Source: an uncultured Bacilli bacterium (lineage in GTDB: Bacteria > Bacillota_I > Bacilli_A > ML615J-28 > CAG-313). Taken from it: 15,754 nt of DNA. The position numbers and the translations under genes are program-made. The stretch is from NCBI GenBank assembly GCA_934140285.1, contig CAKPBI010000017.1, positions 1-15,754 on the forward strand, read 5' to 3'. This document shows, one piece after another, positions 5,938 to 15,238 of the stretch (the stretch's first letter is position 1; each line of letters begins with the position of its first letter). The notes under the pieces were generated by a model. It was not told the origin of the DNA. It made no database searches and saw only the letters and a program-made list of their open reading frames with translations.

Positions 5938-7752
5938 ATGAAAAAACCCTATTTTACAAGAAAGAATTTAATAATTTTATCACTTTCATTCTTATTTTCT
6001 TTCCTACTTTTATTTGTAGGAATGTGTATTGAAGGATCACATAGTTTTGTTAAAGGAAAAAATCCTATCAATGGTCTTGCTGGAATTCTTAATTTCCGCT
6101 CCATTGAATGTGGTGTTACTGGCTATTTATGTTTAGTCCTAGTAGCTATCTATATTACAGTCTTTGTGGCTTCTATTCTTTATGAAAGAAGATATGCAAT
6201 TATTAATCAAAAGAATCCTTTAAGTGGACGTATGTTTGTATCATACATCCTATCATTCTTTGCTTGTTGTGCTTTATCACTTGGTGTTGGTGTTTTAATT
6301 CAAGGAATTAACAACCCACAAAATATCAAGTATGTACTTGAGTATGTTGGTGAATGTCTTGCCATTACTCTTATCCTTTATGTTGCTATTGTTGCCTTCC
6401 TTGGTGGTATCTTAATGTTTGTTGTTAACTACATTTTAATCGACAAACCATTTAGAACAGGAGACATTAATGAACTTCCTGACTTTGATGATGAAGATGC
6501 TGATGACCAAGATGTAACATCAAGCTTTGATAAAACTGAAGCTTCCGTAAACGGTAATTTAAATGGTGTTGCTGGAGGAGCTATATCTGGTATTGGTGGC
6601 GGTGTAGGCACTGGTGAAGAAGGAAATATTCGTAAAGCAGAACAACTAGATGTAAGTGAAAAGGTATTCCCTGGACTTGCAGCAATCGATGTTAAGTATG
6701 AAGGATTTAGTATTGAAAAAGCGGAAACAGATGATATCAAGTTAGATGAACTTTGTGTTCGTTTCCGTAACTGGTTAGCAAAAGAAGAGAAGTTGTATTA
6801 TGAACTAGACGTAATTCGTTTCTTCATAAGTGGACTTGCAACAAGCCACTTTATGATTCTTGAAGGTTTGTCTGGTACAGGTAAATCATCACTTCCACGT
6901 TATTTTGCTAAATTCGTAAACGCAAACGTTATATTTGTGCCTGTTCAAGCTACATGGCGTGATAAAACAAACTTAATTGGTTATTTCAATGACTTTGCAA
7001 AAACATATTCAGAAACCGAATTCTTACTTGCATTATACAATGCAAACTACAATCCTGATATGATTAATTTATTTGTTCTTGATGAAATGAACATTTCACG
7101 TGTTGAATATTATTTTGCTGATTTCCTATCTGTTCTTGAATTCCCTAAGAGTGAATGGAAATTAAAACTAATGCAATTACCTTATGAGTTTATCCCTCCG
7201 GTTAAACTTGAAGGTGGTAATATTCAAATTCCTGAAAATTCATATTTTATCGGAACTGCCAATAAGGATGACTCAACATTTACTATTACTGATAAAGTAT
7301 ATGACCGTGCCATCACTATTGACTTTGATGACAAAAACATTCCATTTAGTGTTCCAGAAGAAGTATCTTCTATCCACTTGAGTCATTCAAAACTAATGAG
7401 TCTTTATAAAGAAGCCTCAGAAATTATGAACAATCATATGACTGATGGTGACTTTGCTAAATTCAATGCAATAACTAAATATATTTATGATGAATTTGAT
7501 ATTACATTTGGTAACCGTATCTTAAACCAAATCACAACTCTTGTGCCTGTGTTTGTCGCATGCGGTGGAACCAAAGAAGATGCACTTGACTTCTTACTTT
7601 CACGTAAAGTAATCAGTAAAATCGAAGGACGTTTTGAAGATTACGTTAAAGATGCTTTAAAAGGCTTACTTGACTTAATCAATAAAACTTATGGAACAAA
7701 CGTTCTAAAACGTAGTGAAAAAACAATTCAAATGTTAATGAGAAGGTTATAA
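5938..7752 (+). CDS. Membrane-anchored McrB-like AAA+ NTPase
   Basis: A 604-residue protein in two parts. Residues 1-170 hold about four membrane helices (11-30, 58-82, 99-123, 139-166). A linker rich in Asp (182-190) and Gly (208-226) follows. The C-terminal half is an AAA+ domain of the McrB type: Walker A GLSGTGKSS (310-318), VPVQATWRDKTNLIGYF (334-350, the McrB-type block after the first strand), Walker B LFVLDEMN (378-385), then RVEYYFADFLSVLE, sensor-1 block GTANKDDST (439-447) and the arginine region YDRA (455-458). The McrB GTP-specific MNxxDR is replaced by TANKDDS, so nucleotide preference is open. McrB proteins normally carry DNA-binding, not membrane, N-termini. The next gene, 3 bases on, is the DUF2357-like partner. 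The start has GGGAG 8 bases upstream. Role inferred as energy-driven remodelling at the membrane for the surface system; DNA defence is the alternative. Confidence 0.8.
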   Translation: MKKPYFTRKNLIILSLSFLFSFLLLFVGMCIEGSHSFVKGKNPINGLAGILNFRSIECGVTGYLCLVLVAIYITVFVASILYERRYAIINQKNPLSGRMFVSYILSFFACCALSLGVGVLIQGINNPQNIKYVLEYVGECLAITLILYVAIVAFLGGILMFVVNYILIDKPFRTGDINELPDFDDEDADDQDVTSSFDKTEASVNGNLNGVAGGAISGIGGGVGTGEEGNIRKAEQLDVSEKVFPGLAAIDVKYEGFSIEKAETDDIKLDELCVRFRNWLAKEEKLYYELDVIRFFISGLATSHFMILEGLSGTGKSSLPRYFAKFVNANVIFVPVQATWRDKTNLIGYFNDFAKTYSETEFLLALYNANYNPDMINLFVLDEMNISRVEYYFADFLSVLEFPKSEWKLKLMQLPYEFIPPVKLEGGNIQIPENSYFIGTANKDDSTFTITDKVYDRAITIDFDDKNIPFSVPEEVSSIHLSHSKLMSLYKEASEIMNNHMTDGDFAKFNAITKYIYDEFDITFGNRILNQITTLVPVFVACGGTKEDALDFLLSRKVISKIEGRFEDYVKDALKGLLDLINKTYGTNVLKRSEKTIQMLMRRL

Positions 7753-7755
7753 TTT

Positions 7756-9015
7756 ATGAAGATCATCGAAGAACAAAACTTACAAAATGCTATTTTACAA
7801 TTAAATACCTATCAAAAGAAGTTTGCAAAGATTAGTGAATTCTATCACAATTTAGATACTTTAGAAATTCCCTCTTTACAAAATCTTTCTTTTGAAAAAG
7901 ATAATGAATTCTTCGATGAAGTTTCATTAATTCTAAGTGTTATTGCTTCCATTATTGCTAAACCACATTTAAGCAATAAAGGTGAAGATATCATTTTAAG
8001 AGCTGAACAAGCAGGACACCTTTCTAATGAATCTTTCCAAAAAGTATTGAAAGATTCAAGTCTTTGGAAAGAAAAATCATTAGAAATGGTTCCTGAGTAT
8101 GTTCACCACTATCAATATACTGATGATATCAAGATTTATGAAAATCTATTTATCGGTATGCTAGTAAATTTAATTGATGAAGAACTAATCAAATATTATA
8201 ATTTCTACCTAAATTTAGTGCCATCAATTGATTTAAACAATGATTATTCACTAGTGGATACCAAGAATGCTGAAGAAGCTTTAAAGAAGTTAGATCGTTT
8301 AAATCGTAAAATACGTTATATTAAAAATACTTACTTCTATAAAGAAGTTTCGACCGTAAACTTACACTTTAAAAATGTTCAACCGACTAACATTTTAGTT
8401 AAAGATTTACTTTACAATAAATGCTTTAAATTTTATCGAAAATTTATAAAGTATAATGATGATGAAAGTTTGCTTGAAGACTTTAAGAGTTACTATTATT
8501 ACTTGATTCTCAAAGTCTTCAAACAAAGGAATTTAAAGTTCAATATTCGAAAAACTAAAAACTTTAATTATTTATATTTCTATGATAGCGACTACTGGTA
8601 TGAATTAAGTAAAGATGAAAACAAAAACTACCTAACATTAAAGATTACCCTTAAGAGTAATCCTAATGCGAGTGGTACGCATGTTTTATTACTTGATACT
8701 GGAAGAAAAATCTCAAATGAGAAAAATATTGAAAATGCTACAACCGTAAATACTATAACTTTATGGAATTTATATGAAAACTTAACTCCTTATTTTAAGA
8801 ATATCTTAAAAGAAGAAGAAATAACTAACTACTGGATTGACTTGAAACTAAAAGTAGTAGATGCTAATACTAACTTTTATGAACACTTCTGCCCAGTATG
8901 TAAGAATCGTAATGTACGAAATACTAACGATGTTTATTATTGCTCAGACTGTAAATCAATTTATTCATTCAAAGGTAATGATAAAATTTGGTTAATAAAA
9001 TTAACAAGGAGGTAG
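7756..9015 (+). CDS. DUF2357-like McrC-type partner with zinc ribbon
   Basis: A 419-residue cytoplasmic-looking protein. Residues about 70-145 match the DUF2357 pattern found in partners of McrB-like NTPases: HLSN (71-74), AGHLS (86-90), SSLW (101-104), then DIKIYENLFIGMLVNLI (124-140), equivalent to the family's vYENrvv segment. In DUF2357/McrC proteins a PD-(D/E)xK nuclease usually follows; I find no convincing motif in residues 200-370. The C-terminus has a zinc ribbon, CPVC (379-382) and CSDC (396-399). It follows the NTPase gene by 3 bases, so the two are surely co-expressed, with AGAAGG of that gene's end serving as ribosome site. The final codons AGG AGG before TAG double as the Shine-Dalgarno of the ABC ATPase gene that starts one base later. 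I infer an NTPase-regulating adaptor rather than a nuclease. Confidence 0.65.
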   Translation: MKIIEEQNLQNAILQLNTYQKKFAKISEFYHNLDTLEIPSLQNLSFEKDNEFFDEVSLILSVIASIIAKPHLSNKGEDIILRAEQAGHLSNESFQKVLKDSSLWKEKSLEMVPEYVHHYQYTDDIKIYENLFIGMLVNLIDEELIKYYNFYLNLVPSIDLNNDYSLVDTKNAEEALKKLDRLNRKIRYIKNTYFYKEVSTVNLHFKNVQPTNILVKDLLYNKCFKFYRKFIKYNDDESLLEDFKSYYYYLILKVFKQRNLKFNIRKTKNFNYLYFYDSDYWYELSKDENKNYLTLKITLKSNPNASGTHVLLLDTGRKISNEKNIENATTVNTITLWNLYENLTPYFKNILKEEEITNYWIDLKLKVVDANTNFYEHFCPVCKNRNVRNTNDVYYCSDCKSIYSFKGNDKIWLIKLTRR

Positions 9016-9016
9016 T

Positions 9017-9790
9017 ATGGAACAAAATCAAAATGTTAACGAAAATAATGTACAAGAAATAGTTCCTTCGATATCCATCCAAGACTTACACAAGGCTTAT
9101 GGAACTAAAGAAGTCCTCCTTGGATTAAATCTTGATGTTTATGAAGGTGAATTATTTGGCTTTATTGGTAAAAATGGTATTGGTAAATCGACAACCATTG
9201 ATTGTATGATTGGTGCAAAGAAATTTCAAAGTGGAGTTATTACCTTAGAAGGATTTGATATTACCAAAGATCCGATTGCGGCTAAACGTATGTTTGGTTA
9301 TGTCGCAAGTGAACCTACATGCTATGATGAAATGACAGGTTATGATTACCTAGAGTTTGTAGCAAGTGTTTATGATGTAAGTGAAGGTGATTTCAAACGA
9401 AATACAAAGTATTTATGTGAACGTCTTCAACTTAATATGGATGAACTATCAAATCAAGTATCTGATTATTCTCATGGTATGAAACAAAAACTATGTTTAG
9501 TTGCAAGCTTAATGCATAATCCAAAGATTTGGATTCTTGATGAACCAACTGTTGGACTTGACATTATGGCGGTAGAAGAACTAAAGAAGATGATGCGTGA
9601 ATACGCAAATCATGGTAATACGGTTTTTGTTACTAGCCACAACATTGATTTAGTCGCAAATCTATGTGATAGAGTTGCCATCGTAAATCATGGTGAGGTA
9701 GCCGGACTTTACGATTTAAATCGTAATCGTAATCTTCGTTTACAACTTTCAAGAATTTTCATGGATACTTATAACTTAGGTGGAAAATGA
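9017..9790 (+). CDS. ABC-2 type transporter ATP-binding protein
   Basis: A 257-residue nucleotide-binding subunit. Walker A is GKNGIGKST (51-59), the signature is YSHGMKQKL (151-159, a degenerate LSGGQ typical of ABC-2 exporters), Walker B is IWILDEP (171-177), the D-loop is GLD (180-182) and the switch histidine is H208 in TSHN. The Q-loop position reads ASEPTCYDE, without the usual glutamine. The first 17 residues are an Asn/Gln/Glu-rich extension with no domain. AGGAGG encoded by the last two codons of the upstream gene is its ribosome site. Its TGA stop overlaps the permease ATG (ATGA), evidence of translational coupling and of the standard genetic code. It energises export by the next gene's product; the cargo is unknown. 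Confidence 0.93.
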   Translation: MEQNQNVNENNVQEIVPSISIQDLHKAYGTKEVLLGLNLDVYEGELFGFIGKNGIGKSTTIDCMIGAKKFQSGVITLEGFDITKDPIAAKRMFGYVASEPTCYDEMTGYDYLEFVASVYDVSEGDFKRNTKYLCERLQLNMDELSNQVSDYSHGMKQKLCLVASLMHNPKIWILDEPTVGLDIMAVEELKKMMREYANHGNTVFVTSHNIDLVANLCDRVAIVNHGEVAGLYDLNRNRNLRLQLSRIFMDTYNLGGK

Positions 9791-11379
9791 TTAATCTTTT
9801 ATCGAAAGACTTTAAAGTCTTACTAGGAAAAGAAAAAAGTCCATCTAAAAGAGTAATATCTGCCATTTTATCGGTTAGCTTTACCATTTTACTTGTCATT
9901 ATTGAAGTAGTTGTTTTCAATATTATCTTAAATAGTATTGCGACAACCAAGCAAGCTCCGATTGCTTATATTAATTTATTCTTATTTGTTATTTCAATGA
10001 TTACGATAATATCCGGGATAATGCGTGCAAACCGTTTATTCTTCAATGAAAAAGACATTGAACAATTAGTGGTGCGTCCTGTAAGTAACGCAAAAATAAT
10101 TCTTTCCAAGTTATTATTCTTGTTTATTACTCACTATGTATCAACAATTGTGTTTGTATACCCATTATTAATATCTTATAGTACACACTTTCATGTAAGT
10201 GGATTATTCTTCTATTCAGGTGTTTTTTATCCCGTTTTAACTTTTCTTTTTGAAATCGGAATTTCCCTTTTACTTGTTTACCCAATCTGGTTATTTGGTA
10301 AATACTTAAAGAAGCATTTCATCCTTCGTTTTGTGATTATCCTATCCATCTTAGTGATTGGTTGTATCATTTATGCGAAGGTGTTAGATGTCTTTATGAA
10401 CATCCTAACAGGCGGAAATATTCAATTCTTAAAAAGTGATGAAGTAATTAATACTTTACTTAAAATTAGAAAGTATACCATACCTAATCGTTTTATTGTT
10501 GATGCTTACTTTTTAAAGATGCCATCAAGAATAATTCCATATCTAGCTATTAGTCTTGGGGTGTTTGTAGCAGGTTTAAGTGTATGTATTTTTGCTTTCA
10601 ACTATGTTCGTAATTTTGCGATATCAATTAAACAAAAACCAAGAGAACACGATTATAAAGTAATGAGTGTTAAAAAAGCCTTAGTTAAAAAAGAATTTAA
10701 CCTTCTTACTAAAAATGCTGATTATACTGTTTCCTTTGTAGGACTCTTAATCGTTCAACCATTTTTAGTATATCTAGTTATAAAAGTATTAAATCAACTA
10801 TTTAGAGGAGAAATGTTTGCGGGGATATCATTAGTGATTCCTAACTTTACCACTCTTCTTGATGTCTTAATTGTTTTATTATTTACCTTGATTATTTCTC
10901 AAGGTGCTAATGAATACATTGGTATGGAAAAGAAAACCATTAAAGTCATGAAAATAATTCCTGTTGATCCGGTATTACAATTAATGATTAAAGTCATGAT
11001 TCCATTTTCAATGTCCGTTGTATCTTTACTTTTAACGGTGTTTGTGTTATTGTTTACTAAAACATTAACCTTTGTACCTTTCATTTTCGCATTCTTACTT
11101 GCTTTACTTTTATTATTTATCTTTACGGTAATTTCCTTAAAAGAAGAATTATCGATAAGACATCATAAACCTAGATCAACATTTATGTCTAGTTTATATT
11201 CATATGTTTTACCGATTGCCTACTTTGGCCTATCTATTCTTCTTGCCTACTTTAAGTTACCACTTGTTGTAACGTTTATCCTAGGTATTGTTTTGATTAT
11301 TGGCCTTGGAATTTATCATGTCTTATATTTAAAGAAAAATATACGTTCTTTATTTATGGACTTAGATGTGGAGAATTAA
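9787..11379 (+). CDS. ABC-2 type exporter permease
   Basis: A 530-residue polytopic protein with about ten to twelve hydrophobic segments in two clusters (roughly 23-200 and 245-505) separated by a basic cytosolic stretch near 275-300. FFNEKDIEQLVVRPVS (85-100) is a cytosolic motif common in large ABC-2 permeases and probably contacts the ATPase. TTAGGTGG lies a few bases before the ATG, which overlaps the ATPase stop by 4 bases. The protein has the size of a fused or full-length exporter subunit. Its place between the DUF2357-like gene and the surface-protein genes suggests that it moves something needed for the envelope structure, but it could equally be an independent efflux pump carried in the operon. 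Confidence 0.85.
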   Translation: MINLLSKDFKVLLGKEKSPSKRVISAILSVSFTILLVIIEVVVFNIILNSIATTKQAPIAYINLFLFVISMITIISGIMRANRLFFNEKDIEQLVVRPVSNAKIILSKLLFLFITHYVSTIVFVYPLLISYSTHFHVSGLFFYSGVFYPVLTFLFEIGISLLLVYPIWLFGKYLKKHFILRFVIILSILVIGCIIYAKVLDVFMNILTGGNIQFLKSDEVINTLLKIRKYTIPNRFIVDAYFLKMPSRIIPYLAISLGVFVAGLSVCIFAFNYVRNFAISIKQKPREHDYKVMSVKKALVKKEFNLLTKNADYTVSFVGLLIVQPFLVYLVIKVLNQLFRGEMFAGISLVIPNFTTLLDVLIVLLFTLIISQGANEYIGMEKKTIKVMKIIPVDPVLQLMIKVMIPFSMSVVSLLLTVFVLLFTKTLTFVPFIFAFLLALLLLFIFTVISLKEELSIRHHKPRSTFMSSLYSYVLPIAYFGLSILLAYFKLPLVVTFILGIVLIIGLGIYHVLYLKKNIRSLFMDLDVEN

Positions 11380-11380
11380 A

Positions 11381-13855
11381 ATGAAAAAGAAGAATTTAAT
11401 AATTTTATTACTAATTCCCTTTGTGATTGCCCTTCTTGCGATTGGTGGGGAAACCATCAAAAGAATTGCTTTAGAAAATGAATTAGTCGATATTGAATGG
11501 AACTATAAAGAAGTAGAAGATTTTGAGTTTTCAACTACACCGTATGAGCTAGATGCGCGTCCCGTGATGAAGAAGAAAACCACTGATGATTTTTCTAATC
11601 TTCTTACATGGCAAGTAGAAAACGAAAATAAAGAAGATACAACTGAATATGTAAAAGTTTACTATGATGAAAATGAAAAAAAATGGTATCTTAAAACCCT
11701 TAAGATTACCGGCATTAATGAAGTTATTGTTTCCTGTTCTAATGGTGCTGCCATCATTAAATCCATGAAGGTAGTCATCTGGGATATGGATAACGCGGCA
11801 TTCGCCGTAACTCCGGTAATTAGTGCTTCCCAATCAAACATTGATAAAAATGTTTATTATGGTGAGTATGACATTACAAACTATGTTAAAACCAAAGCTA
11901 AGATTGCATTTAACGTTAAGGTTTTCCCTGAAAGCTTTAGCTCAATGATTTATGTTGTAAATACAACTGATAACATTAACTTTAATCTTGATACTAAAGA
12001 AGTAACCGTAAAAGAAGCAGGAGATGCATCATTTACGTTAGGTCTTACAAAGGAAGGATTAACTGACCCTTATACTTACAATTTAAAGATCGTTAAAGAT
12101 GGTGTTAATGTCTTTAACTATCAAGATTTACTTTATTGTACAAATTATTCTGATAATGGTGAAATCGTTGTCTTAAGAAAATCCCTAGAATCTTTAGAGA
12201 ATGCTTATGAATTTAAGGGAAAAGACATTCTTTTAGATAATGAGGGTAACCCTGTTAGAAAGAAAAATAATGTCGATATTTTTGGTTCTTACAACATTAA
12301 GAAAGAAAGTTATTATTTTTCTGATGAAGTTTATCGTTTTACGACAACTTACAACAAAAACTATATTGACCAATGGAATGAATATGTTAAGTCTAAAGGA
12401 AGTAAAAATACAATCAGTGATCAAGTGATTGCAGGACTAAGAGTTCAAAAAGATTTCTATGGTAATGGTTATACCTTAAATCTACATAACTTAACTTTCC
12501 CAACAGGAAAAATCACCGAAACAATCGATGGTGAAGATTATATTATTGCGACGCTTTCTCCACGTGATATTTTCCGTGGTCCACTTCCATTCTATACCCT
12601 TGGTGATCACAATGGGTTAGCCTTAGTTGAGGCTTATGGTCAAGATAATATTGGAATGTATGTTGATGGTAATAATATCACGATCAATGATATCAACTTA
12701 AAGAGTTGTGATGTTGGTTTCTTCATGTCAAATCTAGAAACTGTCGGTACAACCCTTGAAACTCATGGTAACAATATTACCATCAAGAATTCAAAAATCT
12801 CAAATGGTAAAACGGTTGTTAGAAGTTTCTCATCAATGGATACGGTAATTGATAACTGTTATTTATCAACAGCATATAATTTCTTAGTATCTATTGGTTC
12901 AAATGAATATATTAAATTTAATGAAGATGAGATTAAAGAATTTGTCGCTCTTGACGGAAGTACGGTTAATTCTTCAATTAAAGAATACTTCAAGAAAACT
13001 GGTCCTGCTGATAATATCTTAAATGGATACCTAACAGCTGACTTTGAGTCAAAGACCAAAATGCGTGAATCAATTCTATCACTTCAACGTTCATTTAATC
13101 AAAAAGAAATGATTGAAAATATCTATAAAGGAAGTTTAAAGATTAATAATACTTACCTTTATAAGAGTAATATTGCTTCAATCGGTATTGAATCAATGTT
13201 TAATGGACCATTCCTTTACTCTTATATTCCATCAGCTATCTCCGAGATCCTTGGATACTTAGAGACATCAGATGGTACAAAACTTTCGGATTTCCAACCT
13301 ACTAATTTATCAGGGGTTTCCTACCCGGTAAAAGTAGAACTTACCGGAAAAACGAAGTTCTATGACTATAAGACTAAAGATACACTTGATATTAATGGTC
13401 TAATCAAAGAAAACATTTCAACTTTCGCAAAACAACTTGGTGGTAAAGTTGACTACTCTGGTGAAATTAACATTGATAAGATCTTCCCAATTAAAGAATA
13501 TCTATTTAATGCGGCAAGATCTGCTAACAATCTATATACCGTAGATAATACTGAGTATATCAATGTTCCGGTTGCCTTCTATGGTGGTGGATTAAACTTA
13601 TCAAGTGTAACCTTTGATACAGTAGAAAAAAGTGAAACTTTTGGAAGTGCCCTTCCAATTGATTTACTGGAAAATTACTTAAATTTACCTGCTGGATCAA
13701 GTACTGTTCAAATGTTAAAGAATATGATGTTAAAATCAGTTACAGTCGTAACCGGATTTGAACCATTCAAATTTATTTGTATGGATAATTCAGGTTATCT
13801 ATTTAATGAAACTCCTAAAGTTTCAGACTTAATTGACAATGCTAAAGGAGACTAA
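11381..13855 (+). CDS. Large membrane-anchored extracellular protein, beta-helix-like
   Basis: An 824-residue protein with one N-terminal membrane helix (about 5-24, after MKKKN) and no lipobox or obvious cleavage site, so most of it should sit outside the cell. Residues 110-245 look like one or two Ig-like beta domains. About 355-505 has the rhythm of a right-handed parallel beta-helix: NGYTLNLHNLTF, then NNITINDINLKSCDVGFF and NNITIKNSKISNG, with DNCYLS after. The C-terminal 300 residues have no recognisable domain. I prefer ATG 11381, with GTGGAG (11368-11373) 7 bases upstream, over an in-frame ATG at 11366 inside the permease gene. The stop of the permease is one base before it. Function unknown; a scaffold or adhesin for the surface structure is a reasonable inference, and a carbohydrate-active beta-helix enzyme is the alternative. 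Confidence 0.7.
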   Translation: MKKKNLIILLLIPFVIALLAIGGETIKRIALENELVDIEWNYKEVEDFEFSTTPYELDARPVMKKKTTDDFSNLLTWQVENENKEDTTEYVKVYYDENEKKWYLKTLKITGINEVIVSCSNGAAIIKSMKVVIWDMDNAAFAVTPVISASQSNIDKNVYYGEYDITNYVKTKAKIAFNVKVFPESFSSMIYVVNTTDNINFNLDTKEVTVKEAGDASFTLGLTKEGLTDPYTYNLKIVKDGVNVFNYQDLLYCTNYSDNGEIVVLRKSLESLENAYEFKGKDILLDNEGNPVRKKNNVDIFGSYNIKKESYYFSDEVYRFTTTYNKNYIDQWNEYVKSKGSKNTISDQVIAGLRVQKDFYGNGYTLNLHNLTFPTGKITETIDGEDYIIATLSPRDIFRGPLPFYTLGDHNGLALVEAYGQDNIGMYVDGNNITINDINLKSCDVGFFMSNLETVGTTLETHGNNITIKNSKISNGKTVVRSFSSMDTVIDNCYLSTAYNFLVSIGSNEYIKFNEDEIKEFVALDGSTVNSSIKEYFKKTGPADNILNGYLTADFESKTKMRESILSLQRSFNQKEMIENIYKGSLKINNTYLYKSNIASIGIESMFNGPFLYSYIPSAISEILGYLETSDGTKLSDFQPTNLSGVSYPVKVELTGKTKFYDYKTKDTLDINGLIKENISTFAKQLGGKVDYSGEINIDKIFPIKEYLFNAARSANNLYTVDNTEYINVPVAFYGGGLNLSSVTFDTVEKSETFGSALPIDLLENYLNLPAGSSTVQMLKNMMLKSVTVVTGFEPFKFICMDNSGYLFNETPKVSDLIDNAKGD

Positions 13856-13858
13856 ATT

Positions 13859-15193
13859 ATGAAAAAAATCTTTAAGCCATTACTTTTAATCGTTCTTTCC
13901 CTTTTTGTTCTTACCGGATGTTCAAGCTTCTTTGGAGGCGATAATAACGGTATTGACATTAAACAAGGCGAAGACGGTAGTGTTATTATTACTATTATCG
14001 ATGAAAATGGAGAAGAAAAAAGCTATACCGTAAAACGTGGTGTTGGTATTAGCGATGTACAAGAAGTACCAAATCCAAGTGAGGGGTTTACTAACTTAAT
14101 TTTCCTATTTGATAATGGTTTAATTGACCCTCATACCATCAAGATTCCATATCCTAAAGATGGTAGAGAAGTTAAAATGAGAGTGAATAAAGAAAAACAA
14201 CTAGTAGAATATCAATACGAAGGTGATCCTGAAGATGAATGGCGAACCCTATTCAATCTTGAAGATGTTGATGGTAAATCAGCTTATGAAGTTTACCTAT
14301 CCCTACTAGAAGAAGGCGTTGAACCCCTAACTGAGCAAGAATGGCTTGCTTCCTTAGTTGGTAAATCAGCATATCAAATCTATTGTGATAATACAGATGA
14401 TCCTCTTAGTGAAACTGAATGGTTAAAAACTTTAATTGGTAAATCAGCATATGAAATCTATGTTGATAATGCTCAAGGAAAAGTAATGACTGTTGAAGAA
14501 TGGCTTGAGTCTTTACGTGGTGAAAAAGGAAAAGAAGTAGCCTCAATTAAGAGCATGAATGGAGCATACGCTTACCAAGATGCTCTAAATCAGGGTTTCT
14601 TTGGTTCTGAACAAGACTGGTTAAGAGAATATAGCGGTCTTGATGATGTTGCTCTTCAAGGACTTGAAGCAAGTGACTTTAATGTCTTTGTCTTCACATA
14701 TAACGATGAAACAGTTTCCGATCCTGTTTTCAACCTAAGACCAGGTGGAAAATGGTATAGTGGTAAATACAATCCAAATTCTAAAGTATTTGGTATTGCG
14801 GGGGACTACTATTTTGAATCAGCTCATGAAACAATTTACTTTAAAGATACAACTGGCGTATGGAAAGAAGTAGCAAGCTTAAATCCAAACAAAGAAACTG
14901 CAAGAGTCTACTTCCATTTAAACGATTCAAGTGATGCTCCTGCTTACATGCCAGCTAATGACGCTTATAACAAAGATTACTTTGAAGTAATCAAAGGTAG
15001 TTACTTTAGAGGTGGCGAATACAACAATCCAGAAATTCCGGTTCCAACAAGAGAAGGATACGAATTTATCGGATGGTATCGCTATGAAAAACTACCTGCT
15101 AACTTTAACCCTTATATACATATGCCATTCAACGACTTTTCAGTCGTAGCAGAAGATGCTTTACATCTTTATGCTCAATGGAAAAAGATATAG
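13859..15193 (+). CDS. Lipoprotein with GKSAYEIY repeats and InlB-type end
   Basis: A 444-residue lipoprotein: hydrophobic leader, lipobox LTGC with C21 lipidated, then SS and a Gly/Asp/Asn-rich spacer. Residues 139-220 hold three tandem repeats of about 27 residues, each GKSAYE/QxY followed by an acidic stretch and EWLxxL. A degenerate fourth lies at 235-257 (AYAYQDALNQGFFGSEQDWL). GKSAYE...EWLxSLKG units are known from phage tail and collagen-like surface proteins, and RGEKGKE (220-226) is like a one-step collagen remnant. Residues about 375-442 form one Listeria-Bacteroides/InlB B-type repeat (PTREGYEFIGWY...LHLYAQW). The start ATG follows AAAGGAG and is 3 bases after the previous stop. 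It is likely a surface-exposed binding or linker protein; ligand unknown. Confidence 0.85.
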   Translation: MKKIFKPLLLIVLSLFVLTGCSSFFGGDNNGIDIKQGEDGSVIITIIDENGEEKSYTVKRGVGISDVQEVPNPSEGFTNLIFLFDNGLIDPHTIKIPYPKDGREVKMRVNKEKQLVEYQYEGDPEDEWRTLFNLEDVDGKSAYEVYLSLLEEGVEPLTEQEWLASLVGKSAYQIYCDNTDDPLSETEWLKTLIGKSAYEIYVDNAQGKVMTVEEWLESLRGEKGKEVASIKSMNGAYAYQDALNQGFFGSEQDWLREYSGLDDVALQGLEASDFNVFVFTYNDETVSDPVFNLRPGGKWYSGKYNPNSKVFGIAGDYYFESAHETIYFKDTTGVWKEVASLNPNKETARVYFHLNDSSDAPAYMPANDAYNKDYFEVIKGSYFRGGEYNNPEIPVPTREGYEFIGWYRYEKLPANFNPYIHMPFNDFSVVAEDALHLYAQWKKI

Positions 15194-15238
15194 TAAAACA
15201 ATAAAAACAACTAAAAAAACAAGAAAGGAGGCTAACAT

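Noticed and set aside
6429..6740. Minus-strand open frame within the NTPase gene
   Set aside because: It is antisense to the clearly coding linker and shows no start site or family features; the same holds for the other minus-strand frames in the window.
7184..7381. Plus-strand open frame in another frame of the NTPase gene
   Set aside because: Entirely inside the AAA+ domain coding sequence, with no independent ribosome site or motif.
5938..9015. A plain McrBC-type restriction system
   Set aside because: The NTPase has membrane helices instead of a DNA-binding domain, the partner shows no visible nuclease motif, and the pair is embedded among surface-protein genes. Kept only as an alternative.
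9787..9793. TGA read as tryptophan (Mycoplasma code)
   Set aside because: Trp codons checked are TGG and the ATPase ends at a TGA in a classic ATGA overlap with the permease start; the standard code explains all genes.
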